From positions 99,576 through 163,575 of the forward strand of contig JAREIK010002658.1 in NCBI GenBank assembly GCA_029783825.1: a stretch of 64,000 nt of DNA. Direction: 5' to 3'. This document shows positions 27,160-41,250 of the stretch, piece after piece (position 1 is the first letter of the stretch; every line of letters begins with the position of its first letter). The notes below the pieces were generated by a model, which was not told the origin of the DNA, made no database searches, and was given only the letters and a program-made list of their open reading frames with translations. The translations under genes and the position numbers were made by a program. This DNA comes from Sapria himalayana (taxonomy: Eukaryota > Streptophyta > Magnoliopsida > Malpighiales > Rafflesiaceae).

Positions 27160-28219
27160 TACTCAATTATTTAATTCTTATAAATTTCAGTAGGGGCAAA
27201 CATATATGTATTTATCTTTAAATATTAATTTATTTTCTTTTAAATTTAATGAAAGATTTTAAATTTCTTTTATAATTCAAAATTTTCAATTTTTTTTGTA
27301 ATTATTTTTTTAAAAGTTGTTTATAATCATAAAAATATTTTTTTAACATAAAATAATATTAATATCTACTAGTTTATTCATTAATTCAGATATTTTTGTA
27401 ATTATTTTATATTTAATCATACAAAAAATTATTTTAGTTTTTTATTAGTAGAAATTTTAATGTATGTTCATTTATTTTTTAAATTATCTTTAATAATTAT
27501 TATAATTATAGAATTAATTATTTAATGTATTTTAAATATAAATTTTTAAATTTCTTAATTAATAATTTTAGAAAAATTTTTTGTATAATTTTTTAAAAAT
27601 GTGTAATTATAAAAAATGTTATTTTAGTTCTTATTAATATAAATTTTTTTTGTATTTATATATTTTTAAAAGTATTTATTTATAATATCCTATTTTTAAA
27701 ATTATATGAAGAGAATGTAACTTTCAAGGATTGCTCATCTATAGACCATGATATACATTTAATATACAAAATTAAATAAAATATTAAAACAAATAAAATA
27801 TTAAAAAAAAGTTAAATCATTAGACATTAGCAACTAAAATTATCCCTAGCACAAATAGCTAGGAAAAAATTCCTAGCTAAATGCATATATATTGAGAAAA
27901 TTAACATTTAAGGAATAATTGTTTGCGAATAAATATAAAATCATAAAAAATTTAAATAATTATTTAGCGATGGATTTAGATAAGGAGAATACTTTGGTAA
28001 ATCTATTGCAAAATTTACAATTTTCTTTGTGCGAAAATCTACGACAATATTAGCCAGGGACAATTTTAAATCAAAAATTTCCATCCCAAATACATCACAA
28101 ATTTGTAATTCAATGTAAAATCTAAAATTTCTTTCTATTCCATAGCTAAAACTTTTTATTTAACTAAGAATTTTTCCATAGCAAAATTTCCCAAGCTAAA
28201 TAGACATTTTTTTGTAGTG
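27160..28219 (-). repeat. 5' terminus and subterminal region of element B
   Basis: Read inward from 28,219 on the minus strand it begins CACTACAAAAAAATG. Subterminal words follow: TTCCTAGCTAAATG at about 27,870, TTAGCGATGGATTTAG at about 27,962, and AGCTAGG repeats. Bases 27,160-27,480 are the inverted homologue of 37,545-37,860 of element A; shared words include ACATTAAAATTTCTACTAAT, AAACTAGTA and AAAATAAATTAATATTTAAA. This identifies it as the same end type as 36,379. Confidence 0.8.
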
Positions 28220-29039
28220 CTAGCTATTTATCTGTCTATTTTTATATCTTTCTATATGTTGATATGTCTATATGTTTATATATCTATATGTCCATCAGGG
28301 TATCATTCTATTTGCCTATCTATATGTTTATCTATTTATCTACTTGAATACATATCTATCAATCAATATACATACATATATATATATATATATATCTATC
28401 TATCTATTTGTCAATCAGTTTAAATGTTTTTGAGTCATTCAGTCTATCAAACTATCTATCCATCATTATGTGTATATGCGTATATGTCTATCTGTCTAGA
28501 TTTCTATCTATTTATATATCAATCAATTATTCTATCTTTCTATCTATATATCAATCAATCAATCTATCTTTCTATCTATTTATCTATCTATCTATTTATT
28601 TATCTATCTATCTATTTGTTTGTCTATCTATTTATCTATCTGTCTATTTATTTATCTATATAGCTATCTATTTGTCTATTTATCTATCTAACTATCTATA
28701 TGTCGATCTGTCTTTTATTTATATGCCTATTTGTTTATCTATCTATCTATCTTTCTTTCTGTCTATCTATCTATATGTGTATTTATCTATGTGTCTATCT
28801 GTGTAACTATCTAACTGACTATCTATCTATTTATGTATCTACCTATCTATATATCTAACTATGTATAGATCTATCAATCTTTTTATCTATCTATTAGCCT
28901 ATTAGTCTATTAGTTTATCAGGTTATCTATCTATCTATCTATCAAACTATATATTTGTCTATCATTCTATTTTTCTATCTATTTTTATATCTATTTATTT
29001 ATCTATCTATCAATCTAACTATCTATTTGTTAATCTCTA

Positions 29040-29125
29040 TATCTATCTATCTTTCTATTTATTTATCTATTTATCTATCTATCTTTCTATTTATTTATCT
29101 ATTTATCTATCTATCTTTCTATCTA
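29040..29125. repeat. 32-bp tandem unit inside the TATC array
   Basis: The block CTATCTTTCTATTTATTTAT plus CTATTTATCTAT repeats nearly perfectly two to three times. Exact repetition of a longer word in an otherwise noisy array points to recent local duplication. Confidence 0.8.
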
Positions 29126-29462
29126 TTTGTCAATCTGTCTATATATTTATCTAACTTTTGATCTATCTATCTATCTATTTATTTGTATATCTATCTAACT
29201 GGCGTATCTATCCATGTCTATATGTCTATATGTCTATCTATTTATCTATCTATCTATCCCATCTATATATCTGGATCTCTATCTATCTGGTATCTATCTA
29301 TCAGTCTATCTATCTATCTATCTATTTATGTATATATTTATCAATTAGCTTATCTATCTATTTGTCTATTTGTCTATATGTTTATCAATCTATTTGTCTA
29401 TTTATATATTTTTCTATCTACCTATTTGCCTATCTGTCAATTTTATTATCGATCTATCTATT

Positions 29463-29519
<57 letters not shown>

Positions 29520-30540
29520 CTATCTAACTATCTATATGACTATCTATCTATCTATTTGACTATCTAGATATCTATCTATTTGTGTGTTTATTTTCTATCT
29601 ATCTCTCTATCTATCTACTAGTCAACATGTAAACCTATTTACATAACTATCTTTCCATTTGTCTATCTTTCTATATTTCTATCTATCAATCAGTCTATGT
29701 GTATATCTGTTTATCTATCTATCTGTCTGTCTATCTATCAGTATGTTTGTATATCCATCTTTCTATCTTTCTATCTTTCTATCGTTCTATCTTTCTTTCT
29801 ATATATCTATTTGTCTATCCATCTATCAATCTATCTTTCTATCTATTTATCTGTCTATTAGTTTATTTATCTATCTCTATCATTCTATCATTCTATTTAT
29901 CAATCTATCAATTTATCTCTCTATCTTCTATCTATCTTTATATCTGCCTATCTATCTATCTATCTATCCATCTATCAATCAATCAATCAATCAAATAATC
30001 AATCAATCGATCTATATATCTATCTATATGACTCTCTATCTATCTTTCTCTCTATCTATTTTTTAATAAACCTTTGTCTCTATTAATCAATCAATCTATC
30101 GATCTATCGATCTATCTAACTATCAGTTTATCTATGTATCTTTTTAAATATTTATGTGTCGATCTTTCTATCCGCCTATTTATATATCTATCTATCTATC
30201 TATTTTTCAATCTTTCTATATGTCAATCTGTCTATTTGACTATCTGTTAATATGTCTATCTATCAATCTTTCTATCTCTCTATCTCTCTATCTGTCTAGC
30301 TATCTATCATTTTATTTGTCTATCTATCTATCTTTTTATGTATTTATATCTATCTATCTATCTATCTGTCTGTCTGTCTGTCTATTTATCTTTATGTCTA
30401 TTAGCCTCTCTATCTATCCATCTATCTATCTATCTTAAAATTTGTCTATCTATTTCTATATCTATATGTCTATCAGTCTATCTATCTATCTATCTGTCTA
30501 TCTTTTTATCTATTTTTCAAGGTGTCTATGTGTGTATCTA

Positions 30541-30579
<39 letters not shown>

Positions 30580-31040
30580 ATCTGTCTATCTGTATATTTG
30601 TAAATCTGTCTAAAAATGATATCTATATATCTAACTAACTATCTATCTATCTGTAAATTGATCTATATGTCTTTTTGTCTATTATTATTTCTATCTATCT
30701 ATCTATCATTCTATTAGTCTATCAGCCTATTTGATTATTATTCTATCTGTATATCTATTAATATGTATATATGTCTATCTATCTATTTGTTTATCTCTCT
30801 ATCAATCTATCTGTGTCTATCAGTCTATCTATTTATATATCTATCAAACTTCTTTTCGATCTATTGGTCTATCTATCTATCTATCTATTAATTTGTCAAT
30901 ATGTCAATCAATCAATCTATCTATCTATCTATCTATTTTCCTATCAATCTATCTATCTATATAATAGTCTTTATATCTACTATCTATCTATATACTTGTC
31001 TATCTATTGATCTATTTGTTTGTCAATTTTTCTATCTATC

Positions 31041-31103
<63 letters not shown>

Positions 31104-32046
31104 CGATCTGTCTATCTATTTATTTGTTTATCTGTTTATTTATCTTTATGTTGATCTATCAATCTTTCTGTCTATTTATCCACATTTCTATCTATGTTTC
31201 TATTTATATACCTATCTACGTACCTATCAACCTATCTATCTATCTATGTAAATATATATTTGTCTGTCTATCTTGTCTATCTATTTATTAGTCTATCATT
31301 TTGTCTATCTTTTTATTTTTCAATCTGTGTTTCTGACTATTTGTCAATCAATCAATCTATCTATCTATATGTCTATCTATCTATATGTATATCATATATC
31401 TTTCTTTTAGTCTATCTATCTATCTATTTATATGTTTATATATTTATATATCAATCTGTCATTCTATCATTCTATGATTCTATTTGTCCATAAATATTTT
31501 TATCTATCTAACTATCTATCTATATATCTGTCTCTCTACCTATCTATCTATCTATCTAGAATCTATTTGTCAATATGTATATCCATTATATGTCTTTATG
31601 TTATACTATATATATATATATAAATCTATCTATTTTTCTATATGTATAATTATCTTAATGTGCATATGTGTGTCTATCTATCTATCTATTTATTTGTATA
31701 TCTATCTATCTATCTATAAGTCTATCTTTCTATCTATCTATTGGTCAATCTGTCTATTAGTCTTTATATCTATGTATTTATCAATCTATGTATCAATTTG
31801 TCTATCTAGCTATCTTTCTATCTTTAATTTCTTTCTATCTATCTGTTTATCTATCTATCTATCTGTTTATCTATCTATCTATCTGTTTATCTATCTATCT
31901 ATATATTTGTATGTTTATCAATCTATCAATGTATCAATCAATCCACTAATCTTTCTATCAATTTATCTTTTTTTCTATCTATATATTTATTTATCAATTT
32001 ATCTCATTATTTATCTATCTATCTATTTATCTTTCTATCTTTCTAA

Positions 32047-32094
<48 letters not shown>

Positions 32095-33166
32095 ATCTAT
32101 CTATCTCTCTATCTCTCTATCTATCTATCTATATAACTATCTATCATTATAATAATTTAATTATTTATCTATGTATTTTTTGTCTTTATATCTATCAATT
32201 TTTTAATCTTTTTATCTATCAATCTATCTATCTTATTATCTTATTATCTACTAATCTGTTTATTTATTTATCTATTTATATATTTATCTATATGTCTATT
32301 TGTCTATATGTCAATCCTTTTATCCATTTAACTATCTATATATCTTTCAATCTTTCTATCTATCTATCATTCTATTTATCTATTTTTTATATCTATCTGT
32401 CTATCATTCTATCATTCTATCTGTCTATCTATCTATTTATGAATCTATCTACTTTCCTTCGATCTATCAACCTATATATCTATCTTTATATCTAAATATC
32501 TATCTATATATCTACCTATCTATCTGTCTAACTATCTATCTATCTCTATATATTTAACAATCTATATATCTATCTATCTGTATATCTGTCTATTTATCTA
32601 TATGTTTATATATCAATATGTCTATAAATCTATCTTTCTATCTATATATTTGTCGATCTAGTTATCTATCAATCATTCTATAGGTCTATATGTCTATCTA
32701 TCTATCTACCTATCTTTCTATTTTCCTATATATATATATATATATATATCTTTCTTTTTATTTGCATATTCTATCTACCTATTTTTACATTTTCCTATAT
32801 ATATATATATCTTTCTTTCTATTTGCATATATATATATATATATATCAATTTATGTATCAATAAATCAACCAATCTATCTATTTATCTATCTATATGTAT
32901 GTATATATATTTATCTATCTATTTATCTATCAATTTTTTAATCAATATATATGTCTATCTATCAATCTATCTATCTGTCAATTTGTTTATCTGTTTATCT
33001 GTTTATCTGTGTATCTTTATCTCTATTTTTCTATCTATCTTTCTATCCATCTATATTTTTATCTATCTGTATGTCTATCCATTAATAAGTATATTTGTAT
33101 ATCTATCTATTTGTATATCTGACAATCTGTCTATCTGTCTATGTGTCTATCTGTCTATTTATCTAC

Positions 33167-33197
<31 letters not shown>

Positions 33198-33884
33198 ACT
33201 TTTTGTTTATATATCTATCTTTTTATATCTATTTTTGTTTATTTGTTATATCTGTCTATCTATCTAAGTTTCTATATATATATATATATTTCAATCAAAT
33301 AATCAACCAATCTAACTATAGATCTTTGTATCTATCTATCTATATATATAACTATTTATCTATCTATCTATTTATTTATCTATCTATCTAATTATCAATC
33401 AACCAATCTATCTATCTATCTATCAACCTATCTACTTATCTATCCTCCAATATATATATCAATCTACCTACCTACTAATTTATCAATAATATATCTATCT
33501 ATGTATCTATCTATCTCTCTATCTATCAGCCTATCTATCTATCTGCCTATTTCTATGTCAATCTTTCTAAAAATTTGTCTAAATTTCTATATGTCAATTT
33601 GTCTATTTACCTAATTGTCAAACTATATATCTATATATCAAACATACTATTTACCTATTTATCTATCTGTCTATCTATCTATTTATCTATCTTTACATCT
33701 ATTTGTCTATTTATATGTTTATCTTTCTATCAGCCTATCTGTCTATATGTTTATCTATCTATCCTTCATTTTATCATTCTATATGTTTATCTATTTATTA
33801 ATCTATTTATCTACTTGCCAATCTATCGATCTATGTATATATATATATATATATCTGCTTGTATATATGTCTATTAGTTTATTT

Positions 33885-34920
33885 GTTTATCAGTCATTCA
33901 GTGTAATTTTCTGACTCTATCTGAATATGAGTATATATGTCTATATGTCTTTATGTCTATCTATCTAGATGTCTATCTATGTATCTATCTATCTATTTGT
34001 ATATCTGTCTATCTATCTATCTATATATTTATCTATATATTTGTTTATTTCTCTTTCTGTCAATCTATCTATCTATTTATCTATTTATCTATTTATCTAT
34101 CTATCTATATTTCTATCTATATGTCTATCTATCTATATGTATATCTATCTTTCTATTTATCTATCTATCTAACTATATGTCAATCTATCTATCTATTTAT
34201 CAATCTTTATTTCTATCTATCTATCAGTCTATCTTTCTAATTGTCTATCTATTTATATGTAGATTTATCTATATTTCTATTTGTCTATTTTTTATATGTC
34301 TATCTATTTATTTATTTATATATTTGTCTATCTATTTATCTATCTATCATTTTTGTCTGTCTATCTATCAGTTATTTGTTTATCAATCATTCAGTCTATT
34401 TTTTATCACTCTATCTGTCTATCAGAAGATATGTCTATATATCTCTATGTCTCCATGTCATTATGTCTATCTATCTAGTTGTCTATCTATCTATCCGTCT
34501 ATCTATCTATCCGTCTATCTATCTATCCGTCTATCTATATATCTTTTTATCTGTATATTTATCTATATTCTATCTAGCTGTCTATAGATATATCTATCTG
34601 TTTGTCTATTTATCTAGCTATCTTTTTTTTATTTCTATATATCTATCAGTCTATCTTTCTATTCGTCTATCTATTTATATGTATATCTATCAATCTTTTT
34701 ATTTTTCTATTTATCATTATGTCTATTTGTCTGTCTGTCTATCTATATGTCTATTGATTTATTTCTTTATTTGTTTATCTATCTATCGATTTATCTATAT
34801 AAAAATTTTATATTTATCAATCATTCAGTCTATTTTTTATCACTCTATCTGTTTATCAGAATATATGCCTATATGCCTATATGTCTATATGTCTTTATGT
34901 CTTTATGTCTTTTTGTCTAT
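33885..34920. repeat. Higher-order repeat of about 450-480 bp in the TATC array
   Basis: A non-tetramer landmark recurs at about 33,890, 34,380 and 34,820: TCA(G/A)TCATTCAGTCTATTTT, then TCACTCTATCTGT, then GTCTATATGTCTTTATGTC. Between the landmarks the order of TATC variants also corresponds, so this is a three-copy higher-order unit. Confidence 0.85.
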
Positions 34921-34935
34921 TTGTCAAGCTTTCTT

Positions 34936-34966
<31 letters not shown>

Positions 34967-36378
34967 GTATATTTATATATCTATCTTTCTTTCTATCTGT
35001 TGGTCTGTCTATCGATATATCTATTTGTTTGTCTATTTTATTATCTATCTTTATTTATTTCTATCTATCTATCAGTCTATCTTTCTAATTGTCTATTTGT
35101 TTATATGGATATCTATCTATCTTTTTATTTGTCTATTTATCTATATGTCTATCTATCTATCTATAACTCTTTCTATTTGTCTCTCTATTTATTTGTCTAT
35201 CATTCTATCTATTTATCTGTCTATCAATCAAACAATCTATCTATCTATCTATCTATCTATCTATTTGTCTATATGTCGATTTATCTATTTGTATATTTGT
35301 CTTTCTGTCTATCTATTTATCTATATATCTATATATCTATCTATCTATCAAATGATTTATATCTATAACTATCTATCTATCTAGCTACCTTTCTATATAT
35401 CTATTTATTTATACATCTATCTATTAACCTATCTATATGTCTATCTGTGTAATTCTCAATATGTATATTTATCTATTTGTCTATCTGTCAATTTGTATAT
35501 CTATCTAACTATTTATATGTCCATCTATCAATATATCTAGCTATTTGACTATCTATTGGTCTATATATCTCTTTATCAATCTATTTATATGTTTATTTAT
35601 ATATCTATCTTTTAGTGTATTTATCTATCTATATATTTATTTATTTGCCTATTGTCTATTTGTCTATTTGCCAATTTGTTTATATGCCTATATGTCTTTC
35701 AGTCCATCTGTCTATATGTCTATCTATATATCTGTCTATTTGTAAAAATGACTAACTGGCCATTTATCTATCTATCTATCAATATATCAATTTATTTCAC
35801 TATTTATCTATCTATCAGACTACTTGTCTACTTGTCTACCTATCTAGATAATTATTTGTATATCTATCTATTTGTCTATCTATATAATAGTCTATCTATA
35901 TATCTGTCTATCTATTTTTCTATCTATCTATCTATTTATCTATCTATTTGTCTATCTGTCTATCTGTCAATCTGTATATCTATTTATCAAATTTTCATTC
36001 TATCAATCTCTCTTTCTTTCTCTTTATCTGTCTATTTAAATATCTATCAATTTGTCTATCATTCTATCTATCTATCTATCAATTTATATATCTATCTACT
36101 TCCCTATCTATCTATCTATCTGCCTATATATCTATCTATATTTCTTCTAAATATCTATCAATTTATCGATCAATCAATCTATCTATCTATCTATCTACAT
36201 GTCTATCTATCTATCTATATCTATCTATTTGTTAATCTATCTATCTATATATCAATCTATATGTCTTTTTTTCTAATTATCTATATGTATATCTGTTTAT
36301 ATATCAATTTATCCATCTAAATGTCTATATATCTATATGTCTATTTGTCTATATGTCTATATGTCTATTTATCTATTT

Positions 36379-37190
36379 TACTACAAGAACATATTTATTT
36401 AGCTAGGGAATTTTAGCTAGGGATCAATCCCTAGCTAAATTACGAGGGATTAGCTAGAGATTAGCAAGGAATTTATGATTTTTTATTGAAATAAAAATTT
36501 GCAACGGATTAGCGATGAAATATTTACATAAATTCCACTCAAGAAAATTAGTGAATTTAGCGATGGATTAGCGATGGATTAGCGATGGATTAGCGACGGA
36601 ATATTTTCGTAAATTCCGCTCAAGAAAAGTGGGGAATTTAGTAACGGATTAGCGACGGAATTTTCATAGCTAATAAAATACTGAATATAGCAATGAATTT
36701 AGCAATGATTTTAGCAATGGAATTTTCCTAGCCAATAAAATACAGAATTTTGTGATGGATTAAGTGATGGAATTTCTCTAGCTAATTACATTCATATCAT
36801 AGCGAAATATTTCAACTACAGAATTCCCTACCTAATAACATCTAGAACATGGTAATGGATTTTAGCGATAGAATTTCTATAGCTAATTATATCCCAAAAT
36901 ATAGTGACGAATTTAGTGATGGAATTTCCCTAGCTAAATACATACTGAATATAACGATGGTTTTTAGAGATAAAACTTCCCTCCCCAATTACATCCTGAA
37001 TATAGCAACGGATTTTAGTAACAGAACTTCTCTAATTCATTAAATCAAGAATATATCGACAGATTTAGCGATGGAACTTCCCTAGCAAATTAAATCCGTG
37101 ACAAAGCGGTGGATTTAGTGACAAAACTTCACTAGCTAATTAAATCTCAAACATATGGACCCATTTAGCGACAAAATTTTTCTAGCCGAA
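36379..37190 (+). repeat. 5' terminus and subterminal repeats of element A
   Basis: After the terminus comes TTAGCTAGGGA with the inverted GGGATCAATCCCTAGCTAAA. Then GATTAGCGATG / GATTAGCGACGGAAT units appear many times; four follow almost directly at about 36,556-36,602, and others are spaced 50-80 bases apart to about 37,170, often followed by TTCCCTAGCTAAT. Such clustered repeats in both orientations are the binding array of CACTA transposases. No gene is present; the weak frame across it is an artefact of the repeats. Confidence 0.9.
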
Positions 37191-38756
37191 TATTTAATTA
37201 TTTAAATTTTTTTAATTTATTATTAGTTTTAATATTTTATTTATTTGTGTTTATTAAATATATGTTAATGCTCTATCTATGAGCGATACTTGAAAGATAC
37301 ATTCTCCCCGTAAAATTTTAAAAAAGGGATATAATAAATAAATAATTTAAAAATATAAAAATACAAAAAAATTATCTTAATAATGACTAAAATAATTATT
37401 TTTATTATGTATTACTTTTAAAAAAAAGTATCCAAAATATTTTTCTAAAATTATTAATTAAGAAACATAAAATTTTGTATTAAATTAATATTAAATAATT
37501 AATTCAAAAAGTATAATAAATTTTTTCGAAATTTTAAAAATTAAATTAACATACATTAAAATTTCTACTAATATAAATGTAAAATAATTCATTGTATGAT
37601 AAAATAAAAAAAAATCAAAAATATTTTAATTGACGAATAAACTAGTAAATATTAAATTATTATAAGTATAAAAAATTTTTATGATTATAAGAAACCTTTA
37701 AAAAAATAATTAATACAAAATATGAAAATATTGACATATAATAAAAATATAAATTTTTTCAATATAGTTAAAAGAAAATAAATTAATATTTAAAAATAAA
37801 TACATAGATGTTTGCTCCTGCTAAAATTTATAAGAATTAAACAATTGAATAATATTTTTATTATTAACTTTTAACATTAAGTCTTTATTAAAATAATAAA
37901 TATAACTTTTTATAATTATATTTTCACTTTAAAAATTTTTTGAATTTTAAAAATTATTAATGATATCGAATAATATGAAATTTATGCCTTTAAAATTATT
38001 TCATATTATCTTCATAAAAATTAATATGAATTCATAAAAATTTATAGCCATAAAATATAAATCTTTATATATTTTTTAATATTAAAGTATTTTAAAACTC
38101 TTAGGAGAGTGGCTAGAAGACAAATTAGCTTTTCATGTATGTCTTATTATATGAAGTTTATTAATTTTGTAGTTATTTGATATTTTTTTTATAAGACTCA
38201 ACATATATTTTTTTAAATTGTTTATATATTTATTATTTAATTAATATTATAATAAAAAATTGTAAGGTGTTTATTTTTCATGTGTACCTTGCTACACACA
38301 CTTTAATTATCATGAAAAAATTTTAATGGTAAATAAAATAAATGAGCATTTTTGTATTATATATATATATATTGCTTATTTAATGTTTTTATAATTAAAA
38401 ATGTAAATATTATGGTAATATATATAATCACTTGTTAAGACTCTAGAGACAACTCTAATAAGTGTACACATATCCTCTGTAGTCCACCATCTATATCTCA
38501 TTACCGACGCATCAAAACTTATTCGAAGATTAAGCAATAATTTGTTATTGATTTGAGACACATTTTCTACCTAATTTTTCATCTATTATCTTAATGCAAG
38601 AGTTTGCGTATTGATTCTGTTAATTTTTTTTCTGAAATTCTTTTTCTTTAATCTCCATTGTATGCTTGGAATTGCTTATATAAATTTATTCTTATGCATA
38701 CTTCAAGCATCTGTGATATAATGCATTCTCATTGTGTGGATGTTGATGGTGCATAG
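37191..38756. other. AT-rich inner 5' region, no gene recognised
   Basis: Bases up to about 37,860 are the homologue of 27,160-27,830 in element B (inverted). The remainder is AT-rich and unique. A short minus-strand frame at 38,376-38,561 has a somewhat protein-like middle (MRYRWWTTEDMC), but there is no recognisable family and no clear start context. I do not call it a gene. Confidence 0.5.
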
Positions 38757-38972
38757 CAGATATGTCGACTTGATATCTACATCAATATACAAAACTATAT
38801 ATAAATCATATACATAAACATAAGTGTATTTATATAAGTGTATTTAAACATTACTATATATCAATATGCATGTGTGATATAATTTGAATTTCTTATATGT
38901 GTATTTTACAAGATTTATAACTATAAAAACAGTATACATAAACATAATTATATATAAATATAACAACATATA

Positions 38973-39039
<67 letters not shown>

Positions 39040-39378
39040 TATAAATGTATTTAACAATATGTATATCAACATATTAGTATATATAAATGTAATTATCTAC
39101 ATTAATATACATAACTATATATGAATAGTATACATAAACAGTATAAGGTATGCTGACTTGATATCTACATCAATACACATAACTATATATAAATGATATA
39201 AATAAATTGTATACATAAAATAAGTTTATTTTATATAAGGGTATTTAAACATAACTATACATCAATATGCATGTGTGATATAATTCAAATTTCTTATATA
39301 AGCATATTTAATATACTTATAATTATAAAAATAGTATGCATAAATATAACTATATATAAATATAACAACGTATATTTA

Positions 39379-39425
<47 letters not shown>

Positions 39426-39960
39426 ACTATGTATAAATGTATTTAACAATATGTATATCAACATATTACTATATTTATATGTATTTATCTACATTAATAT
39501 ACATAACTATATATAAACAGTATGCATAAATAGTATCCATAAACGGTATAAGGTATGCAGACTTAATATCTATATCAATATACATAATCATATTTAAACA
39601 GTATAATTAAACAATATATATAAACATAAGTGTATTTTATATAAGTGTATTTAAACATAACTATACATCAATATGCATGTGTGATATAATTCAAATTTCT
39701 TACATAACTATATATAAATAGTATACATAAATAGTATACATAAACATAAATGTATTTAACAATATGTGTATTTTACTATATCTATATCTATAAAATAGTA
39801 TACATAAACATAACTATATATAAATATAACAACGTATATTTAATATACATATATATAGATATATAACTATATATAAATGTATTTAACAATATGTATATCA
39901 ACATATTACTATATATAAATGTATTTATTTACATCAATACCTATACATAGCCATATGTCT
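38757..39960 (+). repeat. Tandem repeat, unit about 400 bp, three copies
   Basis: Copies start near 38,757, 39,150 and 39,555. Each opens with a TATG-C-GACTTGATATCTACATC-like stretch, then TATATAAATGATATA, GTGTATTTAAACATAAC, CATCAATATGCATGTGTGAT and AACAACGTATATTTAA. The middle of each holds TA or CA microsatellites, for example (TA)n at about 38,979-39,031 and (CA)n then (TA)n at about 39,382-39,424. No coding content was seen. Confidence 0.85.
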
Positions 39961-41196
39961 AAATATATATAATTACATGAAAAACTATATATAACTACAT
40001 CTACAACAAGTATAACTACATGCTTTAGTAACTTAATTTCCATTCATATCATTTATCTCATTCATACACCTTTTTTTTTGGATATTGTATAAATTTTTAT
40101 CATTTTCCCATATATTTTAGGAACTTAAATTTAATTTTTTTAAACTCAAATGTTTTTTTTTTGTATTTTTATATGTTTGTATAAATCATCGTGATTTAAT
40201 ATTTTTAGTGTTTGTATTTTTGTTTCACTTAATATCATTTAACTAAAATTAATTTTTAATTAAAATGTTCATTTGTTAAAATTCATTTTGTAAATTTCAA
40301 AACAATTAACAATATATTTGCGTAATAAATATTATAAAAAATTTCTAAAATATATATGTGATGTAGTTTCAATTTACAAAGAAAAAACTTTAAAAATAAA
40401 ATTTATTTACCAAATAAAATTTGCACATCATAATATTTAATATGTTATATGTATTATAAATAAACAATGTTTGAAATGTATCTATTAATTACAAAAAAAA
40501 CATTGTAATGTATTAAATTTGAAAAGAAAATCTAAAAATAATTATTTCAAAAAACAAATTCATATATTTATATGGTCTTTTATATATTTTGAATAAAATA
40601 AAAAAAAAATTACTTGTAGAAAAAGTTACTCTTGTATTTATATGGTAATCTGTTTTGTTTGAATATAATTAAAGAGATAATTATTTTTTTTACAAAACAT
40701 TAAAGACATGTATTTATATGCACTTAAATTATATTTATTTGAATTTTAAAGTTTCTAAAAATTATTAATAAATATAAATAATATGTTGAAATTTATCAGA
40801 CACTTATATTTTAATAAAAAAATTATATAGAAAAATAAAAACAATATTATCTATTTATGAACTATAATTTAATTTTTAACATAATTGTAAAACAAAAATA
40901 ATTTACAAATATGCCAACTTCATTTCTATATATGAGTATAATGATAGTTATTTTAATATAGATATTAAAAAAATAACTATTTGAATAAAATAGAAGCTCA
41001 TATATTCAATTCACAATTTTATTTTAAGCAAAAAAATACTTCACACGCACACACACTCACTCACACACATGCATACACACAAATATTTGTTTTAAATATA
41101 AAGAATTTACAATATTTTATAAATTGTGTACAATATATAATATATTATTTTAATTAAATTTTCAAAATGAAAAAATTTTAAATACATTTACCCACA

Positions 41197-41250
<54 letters not shown>

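Larger units (their letters stand above)
14757..28219 (-). mobile_element. CACTA element B, non-autonomous, about 13.5 kb
   Basis: The left end reads CATTACAAAAAAAT (a decayed CACTACAA terminus) and is followed by TTCCCTAGTTAAATAGG and other TAGCTAA-type subterminal motifs. The right end, read on the minus strand, is CACTACAAAAAAATG followed by TATTTAGCTTGGG. The left side matches element A's 3' region inverted (15,080-15,330 against about 54,740-54,960). The right side matches element A's 5' region inverted (27,160-28,219 against 36,379-37,860). The element therefore lies on the minus strand. No transposase motif was found inside; its place is taken by repeats and a copia relic. The flanking triplets (TAT left, CTA right) do not form a clear 3-bp target duplication, so the two ends may not descend from one insertion. 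Confidence 0.65.
28220..36378. repeat. Degenerate (TATC)n array, about 8 kb
   Basis: This array has opposite polarity to the left one: the plus strand carries CTAT/TATC units with variants (TGTC, TTTC, AATC, TATA), so stop-free plus-strand frames of up to 375 codons appear as Leu-Ser-Ile-Tyr artefacts. (TA)n runs interrupt it at about 29,466-29,515, 30,544-30,578, 31,044-31,100, 32,056-32,092 and elsewhere. The left edge touches a CACTA 5' terminus at 28,219, and the right edge another at 36,379, so the two termini face each other across the array. No gene was seen. Confidence 0.97.

Noticed and set aside
14754..28222. 3-bp target site duplication around element B
   Set aside because: The flanks are TAT and CTA, which do not match. 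In four-base repeats a chance match would mean little anyway.
34241..35368. Open frame of 375 codons, and dozens of similar frames in the arrays
   Set aside because: They consist only of Tyr, Leu, Ser, Ile, Phe, Val and Cys in a 4-residue rhythm, the direct reading of degenerate TATC repeats. This strand of the repeat has no stops in any frame, and there are no domains or start contexts.
28220..36378. CRISPR or other prokaryotic repeat array
   Set aside because: There are no constant-length repeats with unique spacers; the array is a noisy tetranucleotide microsatellite in plant-type DNA.
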